Below, in pieces: positions 32,205 to 44,722 of a stretch of 64,000 nucleotides of DNA (the stretch's first letter is position 1; the number at the start of each line of letters is the position of its first letter). Made by a program: the position numbers and the translations under genes. The DNA comes from Prillingera fragicola (lineage: Eukaryota > Basidiomycota > Tremellomycetes > Trichosporonales > Trichosporonaceae), in assembly GCA_002335605.1 (NCBI GenBank), contig BEDY01000002.1, positions 1,736,001 through 1,800,000 on the forward strand, given 5' to 3'. The notes under the pieces are model-generated. The model saw only the letters and a program-made list of their open reading frames with translations, searched no databases and had not been told where the DNA came from.

Positions 32205-35196
32205 ATGAGCATTCTCAGGAGTTCTGGCAGGGCATCTCTGCTGCAATCCCGACTGGCCCAGGGAAGCAAGGTGCCAGCTCGGCATCTTTGTGTCTCGACT
32301 GTGCTCTCGCAAGGCGGCAACAAACCCGTTCTCCCGGCGAGAAACTGGGGTTCTAGGATGCCCATGGCTGCGTCTGACACTGCCGAAGCGCACGGCGACA
32401 ACAAGCGCGTTCTCCCGGCGAGAAAATGGGGTTCTAGGATGCCCATGACTGCGTTTGACACTGCCGAAGCCGACATGACTGGCAACAGGTCCCGCAACAG
32501 GCAAGGAAACAATTATGGAAATCAACAGGGCAATTGGCGATCTCGGAACGACGGAGCTCGTGAGCGAGGAGGCCCTGGTGGACAATGGCCTCGCAACAAT
32601 CGGCAGCCGGGCACACGCTCAAATGAGCCTCAAAGCCAGTTTGGCGCCACCGGGGGAGCTGGCCCAAGGATGAGTTGGGCACAGCGCACAAGCAGTGCTC
32701 AGCAGTCTAATTTTGAAAACCCGAGGACTGGGTTTGGGCGGCAGCCACGCGAGCGCGACGATGACCCATGGAGTAGACCTAGTTTCGGCGATCTTGCCCC
32801 TCCCCGCACCAATGCCGAGGATGACTTTGATGGTCCCGACGACGATCGCCACGGGCGCGTACGCAACCGAGAAGACTCTCGGTCCCTTCTCCGCGTCAAC
32901 AACCATTTTGAGCTTCCTGCAGCTCGCCATCACAGTGACAAGGGCAAGGGCCGCGAGGACGGTGCGCGAGGAGGCAAGGCTTCACGCCGAGATATTACTC
33001 GTCTGCGTGACCGGGGGAGGGCGTGGGATCTTGAAGCGGAGGACAACGACGACGCGGCGGCGGCGCGGGCGGCCCTGCAGAAACTTGCGATTGCGAAGGC
33101 AAAACGTCGGGCAAAGGAACGCGAGAAAGCCAACGCGGTCAAGGAGCAGCTGGAGAAAGATGTTTATATTCCGGCCAACATTACGGTTGCCCAGTTGTCT
33201 GAGAAGTTTGGTGTGAAGATTGGTGAGTCTCTTCTTTTCAGCCACTGCTAACCGCCAACAGTCCGCTTGCGACGCCAGATGACCAACCTTGGCATGACTG
33301 AGACTCAACAGAGGGCCGACTACATTTTGAACGCCGACGACGCAAGTAACTTGGCCATCGAGTTTAACTTGAACCCCATCATCGATGAGGACATGGGCTT
33401 TGACCTGTACCCCGAGGCGGAAGAGGACATAAGCACCGCTCCTCTGCGACCCCCTGTGTAGGTCTTCCTTGGGCCATGCGCTTTTAACTGACTTCTCAGC
33501 GTCACCATCATGGGTCATGTGGACCACGGCAAGACTACTCTGCTGGATGCTCTTCGTCACACGTCGGTGGCTGCGGGCGAAGCCGGCGGTATCACCCAGC
33601 ACATTGGTGCCTTCTCCGTCCCACTATCGGCACTGACTGCCAAGTCCAATGCTTCGTCTGATGCGACTATCACTTTCCTCGACACTCCTGGACACGCAGC
33701 CTTTACCGGTATGCGTGCTCGCGGTGCCAGCGTCACGGACCTGGTCGTCCTTGTGGTTGCGGCCGATGACGGTGTCATGCCCCAGACCAAGGAGGTCATT
33801 GAGCTTGTTAAGGCGGAGGGCGACAAGGTTGGTCTTGTCGTTGCAATCAACAAGTGCGACAAGCCCATGATTGACATTGAGCGCGTCAAGAGCAACCTTG
33901 GTGCTGAGGACGTTCTTCTTGAGGAAGATGGAGGTGAAGTTCCAGCTGTTCGCGTCTCAGGCTTGGCACGTATGGGCCTTGACGACCTTGTCGAGACCTT
34001 GTCAACTCTTGCCGAGATCCGCGACCTGCGTGCTCGTACGGATGGCAAGGCTGAGGGCTGGGTTCTGGAGTCGAATATCGATAAGGGCCGCGGCATTACC
34101 GCCACGGTGCTTGTAACACGTGGAACGCTCCAGGTTGGGTCGTCGATCGTCGCAGGCAAGACATGGGCACGTGTGCGCGACATGACCGACTCCAACGGCC
34201 TCCATGTCGACCAGGCTACCCCTGGTATGCCAGTGTCCGTCACTGGATGGAAGGAAGTTCCTACCGCAGGCGATCAGCTTCTCCAAGCCGTGAATGGCGA
34301 GGATCAGGCCAAGCGCTGCATCGCGAACCGTCTTCGGGATGCGGAGCGCCGTGCGCTCCTTGCCGACGCTGTGGCGATCAACGCGCGCCGTGTCGAGGAC
34401 CGTGAGCGTGCTGCCATCGAAACTAAGCATAAGGAGGCGGCCAAGGAGGCTGGGTTGAACGTCGCCCAGGCCTTGCACGCTGCGCAGCGGGCTGCTGCTA
34501 CCGCCGCTGGTCCGGGCAAGAAGTATCTCAACCTCGTCATCAAGGGAGATGTGTCTGGAACCGTTGAAGCTGTTGTTGGCGCCGTGGAGGGCATCGGCAA
34601 CAAGGAGGCTGGCGTCAAAATTGTCCACACTGGAGTCGGCGACGTGTCCGAGTCTGACATTGACATGGCTGATGCTAGCGAGGGTGAGTTCAAGTCCTCT
34701 GCTTGGACATTATTAAACTGACATGCCAGGCACGGTTATTGCATTCAACGTCGCCTGCCCACGCAGCTTGCAAAGTGACGCCGCCGCGGCGGGCGTACCG
34801 GTCCACGTCGAGTCGGTCATCTATCGTCTGATCGATACTGTCCGTGGATGTGTTGCCGCTCTCCTGCCACCCCGCATCGAGTACCGCATTACTGGCGAGG
34901 CTGTCGTCCAGCAGATCTTTGAGGTCAAGGTCTCGCGCAAGGAGGTCAAGAAGATTGCCGGCTGCCGTGTCGGTAACGGTATTCTGTCCAAGGCCGAGGG
35001 CGTTCGTGTCCTGCGTGGGCATGACCGCGAGGTGGTGTTTGAGGGAACAATGGAGACGCTCAAGCACTTGAAAAAGGACGTGACCGAGATCCGCAAGGGC
35101 ATGGAGTGCGGCGTCGGCATCGAGGGCTTTACCGACTTGCGCGAGGGCGACCACGTCGTGTCGTTCCAGAAGTCTGAGGTGGCGCGCGAGCTTTAG
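32205..35196 (+). CDS. IFM1: Mitochondrial translation initiation factor IF-2
   Basis: This GTPase places formyl-Met-tRNA on the mitochondrial small ribosomal subunit. The N-terminus MSILRSSGRASLLQSRLAQG is Arg/Ser-rich and acid-free, a mitochondrial presequence. A charged disordered linker follows, holding a 27-residue tandem repeat (32313-32474), then a basic helical region and the IF2-N-like VYIPANITVAQLSEKFGVKI. G-domain motifs are G1 GHVDHGKTTLLD, the T-containing switch GGITQHIGAF, G3 DTPGHAAF and G4 NKCD. Beta-barrel and C-terminal domains follow: VIKGDVSGTVEAVVGAVEGI, then HTGVGDVSESDIDMADAS, and FEVKVSRKEVKKIAGCRV near the C-terminus. It ends EVARE-L. Three introns, at about 33222, 33460 and 34685, were spliced. 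About 940 residues. Converges on MCCB across 191 bp. Confidence 0.93.
32313..32474 (+). repeat. 81-nt in-frame tandem duplication in mitochondrial IF2
   Basis: Two adjacent 27-codon copies: GGNKPVLPARNWGSRMPM plus AASDTAEAH, and GDNKRVLPARKWGSRMPM plus TAFDTAEAD. DNA identity is high over the CTCCCGGCGAGAAA and TGGGGTTCTAGGATGCCCATG blocks, so the duplication looks recent. Confidence 0.9.
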
Positions 35197-35387
35197 AAAG
35201 CCCCAGCTCTAGACATTAGCAAAAACGGCAGTGCACCCAAGCACTGTTCATCACTGTTCACTCATAGCACATGCATTTCATCCCTCTGCACGCGCGCGTT
35301 GCTGTAAATAAAGACTTCTATCCATGCCCCACTATGACTAGCTCCCCCGCCCACCCCCAAACCTGCTGATACATGGCGCGTCCCTGC

Positions 35388-37504
35388 TTACATGCGGAAG
35401 ACACCCCAGTCGCCCGAGTCGCCGTCGGCGCCAATCTCGCCACGCGAGCCGTTTCCGCCTCCGTTCGAGCCACGTGCGGCCTTTTCGTCTGCGGCAACCT
35501 CGAGGGCAAGGCCAAGCACGTCACGCGTGTCGCGGGGCTGGATGATGCCGTCGTCCCAGAGACGCGCGGTCGAGTAGAGTGCCTCGCTCTCCTTTTCGAT
35601 ACGCGAGCGGAGGTCGGCAAAGCGCTGCTCGGCATCGGCGTCGTTCCTGTTACCACTGACGGTCTGCATGACCGACGAGAGCTGGTCGGGGCCCATGACG
35701 CACACCTTTGCGTTGGGCCACATCCACAGGAAGCGGGGCGAGTATGCGCGGCCGCACATGCCGTAGTTTCCGGCACCGTACGAGCCGTTGACGACGACGG
35801 TGAACTTGGGCACCTTTGCGCGGGCGACGGCGCGGACCATCTTGGCACCGTCCTTTGCGATACCGCCACGCTCGGCCTTTTCACCGACCATGTAGCCGGA
35901 GACGTTGACGAGGAAGAGGAGGGGGATGCCGCGCTGCGAGCAGAGCTCGATAAAGTGGGTCGCCTTGAGGGCGGAGGGCGAGAGGAGCACACCGTTGTTG
36001 GCAATGATACCGACAGTGTGGCCGTGGACCTCGGCAAAGCCAGTAATGACAGTCTTGCCGTACTCCTTCTTGAACTCGCGGAACTCGGAGCCGTCAGTCA
36101 CGCGGGCAATGACCTCGCGCATGTCAAACGACTGCTTGGTGTCGGCAGGCACAATGCTGTCGAGCTCGGCGACGGGGTAGGCAGGCTCGCGAGTGGGACG
36201 GGGAGCCGGGACCGAGGGGTTGCTGGCCTTGCCGAGGTCGAGAACGGCCTCGCGGGCAAGACGGATAGCGTGTGCGTCGTTGTTGGCGAGGTAGTCGGCA
36301 ACACCCGAAACGCTGGTGTGCATCTCACCACCACCGAGGGCCTCCTCCTCGACGACCTCACCAGTGGCAGCTTTGACAAGGGGAGGGCCGGCGAGGAAAA
36401 TGCGACCCTGGTTCTTGACAATGATCACCACGTCTGACATGGCGGGCATGTATGCACCACCAGCGACCGAGATACCGTGCGTAACACTGATCTGGGGGAT
36501 GCCGAGACCGCTCATGCGCGCCATGTTGTAGAAGATACGGCCAAAGTGGTCCTGCCCACAGTCAGCACCTAGTTGACCCGGTTCAGGCTAAACTCACATG
36601 GTCGGGGAAGACGTTGGACTGGTAAGGAAGAGCGGCACCACCAGACTCGACTGAAAGTTGTTAGCAGGGCTCATAAACTCTAGCAAAACACTCACCAAGG
36701 TAGATGCATGGCAAGCGGTTCTCGAGGGCAATCTGCTGAGCACGGAGGTGCTTCTTGACCTGTGGCCGTCAGTTGCTGCTCCTTCCGCTTGCCGTGGAGC
36801 AACTTACAGTGAGGGGATAGTACGCTCCGCCCTTGACAGTAGGGTCGTTGGCGACGATCATGCAGCGGCGGCCAGAGACAGTTCCTGCAGGTGTTAGCTG
36901 TTGATCCACAACAAATCCAGCGTCCCACTCACCAATACCGGTAATGATACCTGCTCCGGGGAGCTTGTCGGGGTAAACCTCGTGCGCGGCAAGAGGCGAC
37001 AGCTCGAGGAAGGGGCTGTCGACGTCCAGAAGGGCTGCAACACTGCTGCGTCAGTATAGCTCTTGCACACGGCCAATCTGCTCGTCACTGCGGCGCGGCT
37101 GGTGCCCCACGTCACCCCACTCCGGAGCTCGTGACCGGCCCGGAGCTCTGGGTTGCGTCCATGCAATGCCAACCAGCTCTGCAACCCGCACAAGATGGCT
37201 TCACAGGCACTCACCGCTCACGCGCGCCGAGCTTGTCCTTTCCCCTCGCCTTCCACTTTGCGAGCGTCTTGGCTCCTCCACCCTCGCGTGCGGTCTGGCG
37301 GAGCTCGTTGAGGTTCTCAACGAGGCCGGCCATGTGCTTGGAGGCAGCCTGGGTCTCGGGGTTGGACTGGCGCAGCTTGGTCGGGATGGGGTGGGGAGGG
37401 GCGTGGTTCGGGAGCGTAGGAGGCTGGGGGATGAGGGTGCGGCGTGCGGCGAGGAAGCTCGCGTTGGCCGCCGGCAGGCGCCTGGGGCGGACTGCTGTGA
37501 GCAT
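35388..37504 (-). CDS. MCCB: 3-Methylcrotonyl-CoA carboxylase beta (carboxyltransferase) subunit
   Basis: The non-biotin subunit of the mitochondrial leucine-degradation carboxylase moves the carboxyl group from biotin to 3-methylcrotonyl-CoA. The N-terminus [20 protein letters not shown] is a clear mitochondrial presequence. Then come [17 protein letters not shown] opening helices, [84 protein letters not shown] and the crotonase-type oxyanion segments [11 protein letters not shown] and [20 protein letters not shown]. The C-terminus is [11 protein letters not shown], the usual MCCB ending, preceded by a Gly/Asn linker ([11 protein letters not shown]). About six exons; the first intron (about 160 nt) splits [12 protein letters not shown]. 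About 580 residues. No biotin-binding alpha subunit is nearby. Confidence 0.94.
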
Positions 37505-38410
37505 TGTGGAGGTGGGGGTTTGATGTGAGGAGAAGGGGGTGAGGTTTGTGGTGTTTTAGTAAATTGTAAACGACGAGCAGCTGAGGAAGAACAAAGTCTG
37601 AGCTCGACGTAGTAGTAGTTGTACGTGGTGCAGCTCATGATCCGGAGCCCGCTTAACGTCCATGGTGCTGTTCATGTTCCGCTCAACCCCCGCATACATG
37701 CCACTGTACGGTGACGACTCGGTGCTTAGCCGTAGACCGTCACCGGTAACGGAAGCATTTCTCACTGGTACGGCCGTGTTGGGTACGCGGGGGATAAAGG
37801 TTGGAGCAAGTGTAGCCCCGCATGCCCCGCATATTCTCCCCTTCTTGTTGCTCTTGACATCAGTTCTGCCAGTTCTGCTCCAGCACTAGCTCACGCTCTC
37901 TCTTTCAGCTGCGCGGCCGCACAAGGAATTAACATTGCTATTGCGCTAATCGGATCTCTTGCCCACCTTGACCACTCTGCGATGGCCATTTCTCTGTACC
38001 TAACCAACCGCACTGAAGCCGCATCTCCTCCTACCACCAGCGACCACTTCCCTTCCTAACCTATGATCCTTTGAGCAGATTGTGTGAGTAACTTGGTGCA
38101 GCACAACACGCACATGTACACGTCATTTCATCAAGCATAAAGCATCAGGCAGACATGAAACAATGCACCGACAACTCTCAGAGCGTCCCAGGCCAAGGCA
38201 AAGATAGAAACGAACACTGCAGGCTACTCGCGCACACCCACAAGGTGAGCACCAGCAAACCTGTGAGTGCGAGCAGCTATGCTACACTTAAGAACGGGAA
38301 ATGGCCCCAACGCAGTTGGAGCCAACAAAAAGAGACAGAGAGAGGAACGAAGGGTGGTTGGATGTGAGAAGATGCGAGTGGGGGGGATGCTGGGGTCGCC
38401 GCTTGACGAC
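37505..38410. other. MCCB upstream region / LysM gene 3' flank
   Basis: No gene is supportable. Pyrimidine-rich stretches and short open frames only. Confidence 0.45.
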
Positions 38411-39424
38411 TTAGAGCTCGTCACACCAGGGCACGTAGGTCTCGGCAACCGCCTAGAAGCAGGGGTCAGCCGTGGTTGTGTCTTGTTCTAGCGCTACTAC
38501 TAACCTGGTAGAGGGTCGCGTTGTACTCGGGGTACGAGTAGGCCTTGGTGTCGACGCAAAGAACCTCGCCAATGTAAATGTTGGTGCAGTCCTCGTTGAT
38601 CTGAGGGTTGTTGGAACGGAGGGTGGCCGCGTCCAAGCCGTAGGCGGACTGGAGCCACTCGCACGTGTCGTCGGCCTTGACGGTGTAGGTCTTCTGGCAG
38701 TCCGCGCCAGCGTTGCCGAGGCAGACAACCTGGCCGATCTGGAGGTTCTCGCAGGCCTCGTCAATGGCGGCGTCGTTGACTACAGCGAGCTGGAAGGTCG
38801 AGACACCGTACTTGGCGGCTGTAGGGTCGGAATGATTGCGGGAGAGTGGACGGGTGCGCAGAAATGACGGGTGAGGTCAAGGCACGGATAAGGTGAGGAA
38901 CGGGATAGTGACGGGAGGAGGAGTCGTATGGTCAGCCAAGCTCAACTTCTTTCAACAGTATCTCAAAGGCAAGAGAGACGTGCAAGTGGTTGATGGAGCG
39001 AGTCTGTATGGTGCATGAACTCCCATAGGTCGGCATCACCGCGCCCCGCGCAGGGACCTCGCGACGCGCGCGGCGTCAAAGCTTGTCGGGGCAACGGCCG
39101 TCCGACTCGCTGCCACTTGTCTCTCTTGCCTCTGATTGCCTTGCTATCACTCACAGATCGAGTCGCAGGTCTCGCCCTCAACAACGGTGGCGGTACGGGC
39201 GCACTCGCCGTCAGCCTTGACGACTGTGTGCGGCGAGCGTCAACGGTGGTGAGGAGTGAGCAGGCATGAGTTGTTCAAGGAGTACATAGGAGAGAAGAGG
39301 GCGACGCGGGGCAAAGGCAAAACAAGAGAGAGCATGATCAGCAATGATTACACAGCCCGACGATCAAGCACAGCAACTCACCGGCAAGAAGGGGGAGAGC
39401 GAGGACAGCAAGGGCAGCGAACAT
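38411..39424 (-). CDS. Secreted protein with two LysM domains
   Basis: LysM domains bind chitin or related N-acetylglucosamine polymers; secreted fungal LysM proteins act on the cell surface or mask chitin from hosts. Exon 1 (39382-39424) is a signal peptide, MFAALAVLALPLLA. Exon 2 gives VVKADGECARTATVVEGETC, then DSI. Exon 3 gives SAKYGVSTFQLAVVNDAAID and ...ENLQIGQVVCLG, closing LysM 1. Then YTVKADDTCEWLQSAYGLDA and ...IYIGEVLCVDTKAYSYPEYN form LysM 2. A last small exon ends ETYVPWCDEL, with a stop at 38411-38413. About 165 residues with about ten Cys. The second intron (about 330 nt) and first (about 170 nt) are long for this genome. No catalytic domain accompanies the LysM units. Calling it an effector would be speculation. 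Confidence 0.85.
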
Positions 39425-40806
39425 TGTTAGTTTGTTGTTGGTTTGGGGTGTCAAGGTCGAGGAGGAGGCGAAGGGTGTGCCGAGGCGTGAAAGATTGTGG
39501 GTAAAACGAGTGTGGGGTTGGCGAAAGGAGCGTGAAGAAGGTGGTTTGGTTGTTGAGATGAGGACAAGAGGTAAAGGAAGGATACAATGCCCAAGCTGTT
39601 GGGTAGCAGACACAAACGGCGCGCGGTCAGTCCGTCCAGTCGGCGACAGCACACCAAGGAGGCAGGGTGCGGCAAGGGATAGGGGTTCGGATGCATGAGC
39701 CCCTCTTGGCCGTTGTTGATACACTCTTGGCAGTTTGCCGCTGCCCAACGAAAGGACAGGCGCCACGCACAGCGCGTCCAACGCCGCCAATGCTTTCCCT
39801 TTGTGTACATGGTGACCATTTCTTCTGCCATTGTGCACTCGAGGCACCAAACACAGGACATTCCGCGCGTTTGTTCTCAGGGACGCGATCCAGGAAGGCG
39901 GACCCATACACCCACAGCCAGCACTGCGCTTCTACCTGTCCACCCTCCCATCCCTAGCCCTTCTGCCGGTGGCGCCGTAGCGTTGCATCGAGTCCGGAAG
40001 GTCTGTGGTACCGTGCATGTGCCCAGCCTGCTGAAACGAGCCAAAAACTGGTATTGGTCGTCTGCGCGTCTGCGCCACAGGAGCCTCAGCAGGCTAGCAG
40101 GGCGGTTGCGCTTTGGGCGAGGCACTCTTGCCCCTGACGATTCGAACGCGCGGAACAGGGGCCGCTTGGCCGTGTGCCCGCTCGACTGGTCCAAACGATG
40201 TGCAAGCACAAACAAATGGTCCGGCTGATGCAGCTGCTGGCCTCATGCGCGGTGGTGTGTGTTCTTTGCCCTTTGGAACTAAAGCATATGGTCTGGAAGA
40301 GCTTGAGGGTGCAGCTTGAGGCCTTGACGATCGTGTGCCAAGACCGAGACACAAACAATGGATTCACCTCGGAGCTCGCAGTGTCCAAGTCTCCGATCAC
40401 ACAACATCCTAAACAACAACATTGGTCCGCGGACCGAGGGACTGGGCAAATCAATCAATACATGAGGTAAGGCTATGTACAGGGGTTGCTCTCTACATGG
40501 GAGGCACAGTCCAGGCCCGTGGAAACATGAGAGAGGAGGCACTAACCCGTGCTAGAAATGCAAATGGCTTACAACGAACAGAACAGAAGAAGGCACACAC
40601 AGGGGTAGTGTGCGTGCCGAGAAACTAATGATGTTGGAATGAAGAGACGGCGGTGTGAGCCATTGTATGCTGTTTTTGTGTTTTGGTCGGATGGTACATG
40701 CAAAAAAGGAGGAGAGGTGTGGGCGGCTACACTGAAGCAGCGCCAGAGCTGTACGCGCGCGAGCTCGACGTCCGCGTGCTATTGGTGACCTAGCTGATTA
40801 GCGCTA
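39425..40806. other. Intergenic, LysM promoter and CCCH gene 3' flank
   Basis: No gene or tRNA is supportable in 1.38 kb. Open frames on both strands lack motifs. A short GATTCGAA palindrome-like phrase near 40139 superficially recalls a T-arm but does not fold as one. Confidence 0.45.
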
Positions 40807-43561
40807 TTAACCAAAGGCTCGGCTCACAATCTCAAGGTCGTCGTCATCATCGTCTTCATCACTGTCGGGAGCCGTGACCGACGCACTGCTGAGGAGCCGC
40901 AGCTCCTCGCAGGCGGCAGCGAGGCGTTCCTCGGTCAGCAGCGCTGCATTGGCCTCGCCGCCTTCGCCAATGTGAGCATGCTCACACGCCGCGTCAGAGC
41001 AGCGGCCGGTGCGTGCCCACACGGCGCAGGGAGGTTTGACAGCGATTGGCGTGTCCCGGGACGGTGGGACGTCGGCAGGAGCTGAGGCACAGCGAGGCAA
41101 TGGGTGGTGACCCCGACCAAGCAGCTCGACAGGCGACGAAGCCTTCTCTGACGCCGCAGACGTGTATGACGCTTGCGACCCAGCGCGAAGATGCTTGCTG
41201 GCCTCGAGTGTCTTGGCGTCGACTAGGACATGCGCAAAGTTGCACTTCGTGCCGAGCCCGCACTGGCCAGTCTGGAAGTGGCGGCACGGACGGGTGCGGT
41301 ACGGGCGTGGCGACGGAATGACAAGCCCCTCGTTCTCGGGCACAACCGGTTCGTGCAGAAACTGACATTCCTTGTCACCTCGCTCGCAGCCGGATGCAGT
41401 GTTGAAGTACTTGCAGGGCGTGCACTTGGAGGGGCGTCTGGCGTGTCGAGGGAGTGGCTCTGTGGCTTTCTTTGTCATGACATGCCGGCTGGCTACGTCA
41501 GTCTTTTGAGGGTACAAAGGAAACTCACTAGGTACACGCTGCCCCGTGTGGACAATGCCCCTCTGCAAAATACCGACAAGCGCGCGTCTTGTAGTACATC
41601 TTGTTCATACTCGGGGCAGAGCCCCGGGTCTCGGACGTACGCCGGCGACGATCAAACGGCATCGAACCCGGGCTCTTCATCGCCGGGGTATCAGCGACCG
41701 ACCACCCGTGCGCGGTCCACATGACGCCCGAGCCTGAATTCGGGCCCATGGACCGTGACATGGGGCTGCTGGGGGGCACAGGCCAGAAGGACTCGGACGT
41801 GGGCGAGTACACCGGCGTAGGGTGCGGGATCGACACCCACGGCTGTGGCACAACGGCCCCCCACTGGTCTGCTGGCGCCCACCCGTTCCCGTTCCAATCC
41901 TGCGGTACCCAGTCGGACGGCGTCCACCTCTGCGTGGGCGAGTACTCTGGCGTGTTCATGGGCAGAAAGTTGGGGGCCTGCTGGGTCATGTTGACGGCTT
42001 GCCAGATACCTCCCTGCTCAACGGCACGCGGCGGTGGCTGCATCTTGGGATGTGTACGGCCCGGCACTGCTAGTGGAGTGTGCAGCCGAGACTGTCCACT
42101 GTCCAGAGGCGTGGAGCCGTCCCGAAAATCCTTGCCCCGGACGTCCTGAGGTGTTTGCACGAGTTCAAGATCGGGCGAGGTGTTGTAAGTCGTAGGCGTT
42201 GATAGATTAGACAGAGGCTGAGGCCTGTGGGTTTTGTGCTTTGGTGTCGGTGTAGTCGACGATCTCCACTCCAGAGGGGAACGCTTTGAAGGTGTAGGCC
42301 GCTGAGGGGCTGGCCGAACCTGCTTGGCGTGTTTGGCGGGATCGTACAGATTCTCCTGGTCATGGATAAACGAGCAATAGACGCCATATGGGCAGTTGTT
42401 CTCGGCAAAGTCTTTGCAAGGAATGGCTAGACGTCAGCTCGGTTTACACAATAACTGCTCACTCTTGTACTTGCAACGACTCTTGCCTGCGGGACCCTTG
42501 CCGCCACCGCTCATCTTGAAGACCTGGCCCTGCGTCTCTTCGCCCGTGTCTTCGTCACGAACCGTGACGAGCTCACCAACAGGCATCTCGTCTAGACATG
42601 CCGACTCAATAGGCTGAGCAGCCTGGGCCAGCGCAAACGTGCCACGCGTCGGGTCCGGGCTTGTTACAGACACCGTGCTCATGCGGCGACCTGTCAGAGC
42701 AGGAGACACGACAGGCAGAGGACTAGGGACTGCGGTGCTGAGGCGACCGGTACGAGGGCCATTGGAACGAAGCGAGTCGAGATTGTGCACGAACCGACAT
42801 GGGCTAGAAGTACAGCTCAGACCAGGGGTGTGATAATACCGACAGAGAATAATCTCTTTACGCTGAGTCGCCGAGGGAAGGGCCGGCGATGGCGCAATCT
42901 CAGTGGCAGTCGTGCGCGGAGCAGCTCCCAAGCCGGGAGTCACCGGCGCGCTCTCTGCAATCATACCCGCTTCGCCGACGAGTAATGCCACAGTCAGCCC
43001 GCGTGTGCGTCCGCCAAAGCCTGGCGAGGGGGCGTTCTCGGTGATGCCGCTTTGGCGCAGCGGAACAAGGCTGGCTGTACCAGGAATTCTGGAGCGGCCT
43101 GTAACCTTGCGAGTGTCGATGGAAAGACCGCGCGCTGCTGCTGCCCCCGAAAGGCGGCTCACCGGGGCTGTCGCCGGTGCTTGGGGGTTGGAGACGGCAC
43201 GGGTGCCACCGCCACCTAGCTGCAGAGGGCGTGGAGGACCGCGGGTCGGGGTCGACGGCGGGGCTTTGCTGCCGTCTCTAATCAGGCGGAACGTCGGTGT
43301 ACGCTGGGGTATGCGGTAGACTCGGGTAGAGCTTGTGACGCTGGGCGTTTCCATCTCGCCCTTTGAGAGACCCGGGGATGACGACTCTTCAGACACCACG
43401 TTGAGGGGACCGTCGAGACCCGACGCGGTAAGGCTGGAGCGATGGCGGCGATGAGCCGCAAAGCTACCCGGCACTGGGAAGGATATTTGAACCTCTGGTG
43501 GCGACCCGGAGCCATCGGGGGCCGGTGTCGCCGGAGGGGCCGGAATAGTTGTATTTGCCAT
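40807..43561 (-). CDS. Large protein with about six CCCH zinc fingers
   Basis: CCCH fingers usually bind single-stranded RNA, so a role in mRNA processing or stability is likely but unproven. The first half is Pro/Ser/Thr-rich and disordered (MANTTIPAPPATPAP onward). Finger 1 is CRYYHTPGLSCTSSPCRFVH. Finger 2, formed over an intron at about 42422-42466, is CKDFAENNCPYGVYCSFIH. A long Pro/Trp/Gln-rich linker follows. Finger 3 is CRYFAEGHCPHGAACTYRH, where the final Tyr codon is split by an intron near 41528. Finger 4 is CKYFNTASGCERGDKECQFLH, finger 5 CRHFQTGQCGLGTKCNFAH and finger 6 CAVWARTGRCSDAACEHAH. The tail is acidic (DSDEDDDDDDLEIVSRAFG). About 890 residues. I do not recognise a specific orthologue. 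The start ATG is at 43561. Confidence 0.85.
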
Positions 43562-44722
43562 TGTGCGAAACAAGGGCGCCTCGGAGATGTCTGTGCCGGG
43601 ACATCAGTATGGGTCTCATCAAGCGTTAAGCGGAGGCCCTCTGAGGATCCGAGAGGACAGAGGGGCATGAGATGATAAGACGGAGGGGAGGTGAAAGCAA
43701 TGTCGCCACAAGGGGTTTGAAGCGAACGCAGCAAAGGAATGCAGAGAGAGGGTGTGGACTTACAGATGAATGATCACGGGTATACAGCGCTCAAGCGAGC
43801 TATTGTTTCGACTTCTGACAGCGAGGAGGCACCCACTGAGCGACACCCCTTGAAGGATTGACTGCAAATGGTGGTGAAACGGGCGCGATGAGCGATATTG
43901 GCAGGGGAGATGTGACAATGATAGCGTTAGGTGAGTAGTGAGTAGATGTAACTCGAGGGCATAGTTGGGTCGTGAGAGAGAGGGAGATGCAGCAATGACC
44001 CAGTCTGGCCTTTTGTCAGCCCGTGAGGAGCATGGTCCACCTTCCCATCATCAGAGGCCTCGCCGTACACCAGCTGCGCTTGGACATTGTGTCGACTTGG
44101 GTGCTTGGAAGCTGAGGAGGCAAAGGTACAGGGAAACAAAAGGATTCGAAGCGTGGCGTCTTGATAGGGGAAGAGTGGGAATGCATCATCGTGACTAGCC
44201 TGGCGTTGCCGCAGTGGGGACCACGTCCGGGTGTTGCCTGGTCGTGGCGTTGTGTGGCGGCATGTGGCACTTCTTGCTATCTGGGAACATCCCTCAGCCC
44301 GGTATATCGTCCTCTGTGCTGGTCCCCACACTACACAAACCGGCTTCTACGTTCGTTCTGGACCGCCGGTCTGACTTCACTGGCCCGCATGCTTGCATTG
44401 ATCATACCCAGAGAGCTACTGCGTCGCTGGAAGCGGTCTCTGACTCTCTGGGGAAGCAGTTAATTAATCCAACGGAGGCATTTTTAGGTGATCAATGCGC
44501 AGACTTGGCCAGACATCCTTCATTTGTTGCCACATCCCCAGTCATCCGTCCACTTCGGCACCCCAAACGGCATGCGAGTTGTCCAAGTCGGTCAATCATT
44601 GGGCAACGCATCGTACCAGCCTTCTTCCGAACCTCGTGACTGCTATGAGATGCATCGCATCGCCTACTCCCGGTACCTCCTCACCTCGTCTCTCGTCTCT
44701 TTTCCTCCCAACCACAGCTCGT
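43562..44722. other. CCCH gene upstream region / FUM1 3' flank
   Basis: 1.16 kb with no supportable gene; it probably includes the 5' leader of the CCCH gene. Open frames such as that at 44214-44639 have no motif support. Confidence 0.45.

Noticed and set aside
35373..36437. A 354-codon plus-strand open frame opposite MCCB
   Set aside because: It is a codon-bias shadow of the carboxyltransferase coding sequence. The same applies to the 258-codon frames opposite PEP4 (20274-21050) and FUM1 (45485-46261).
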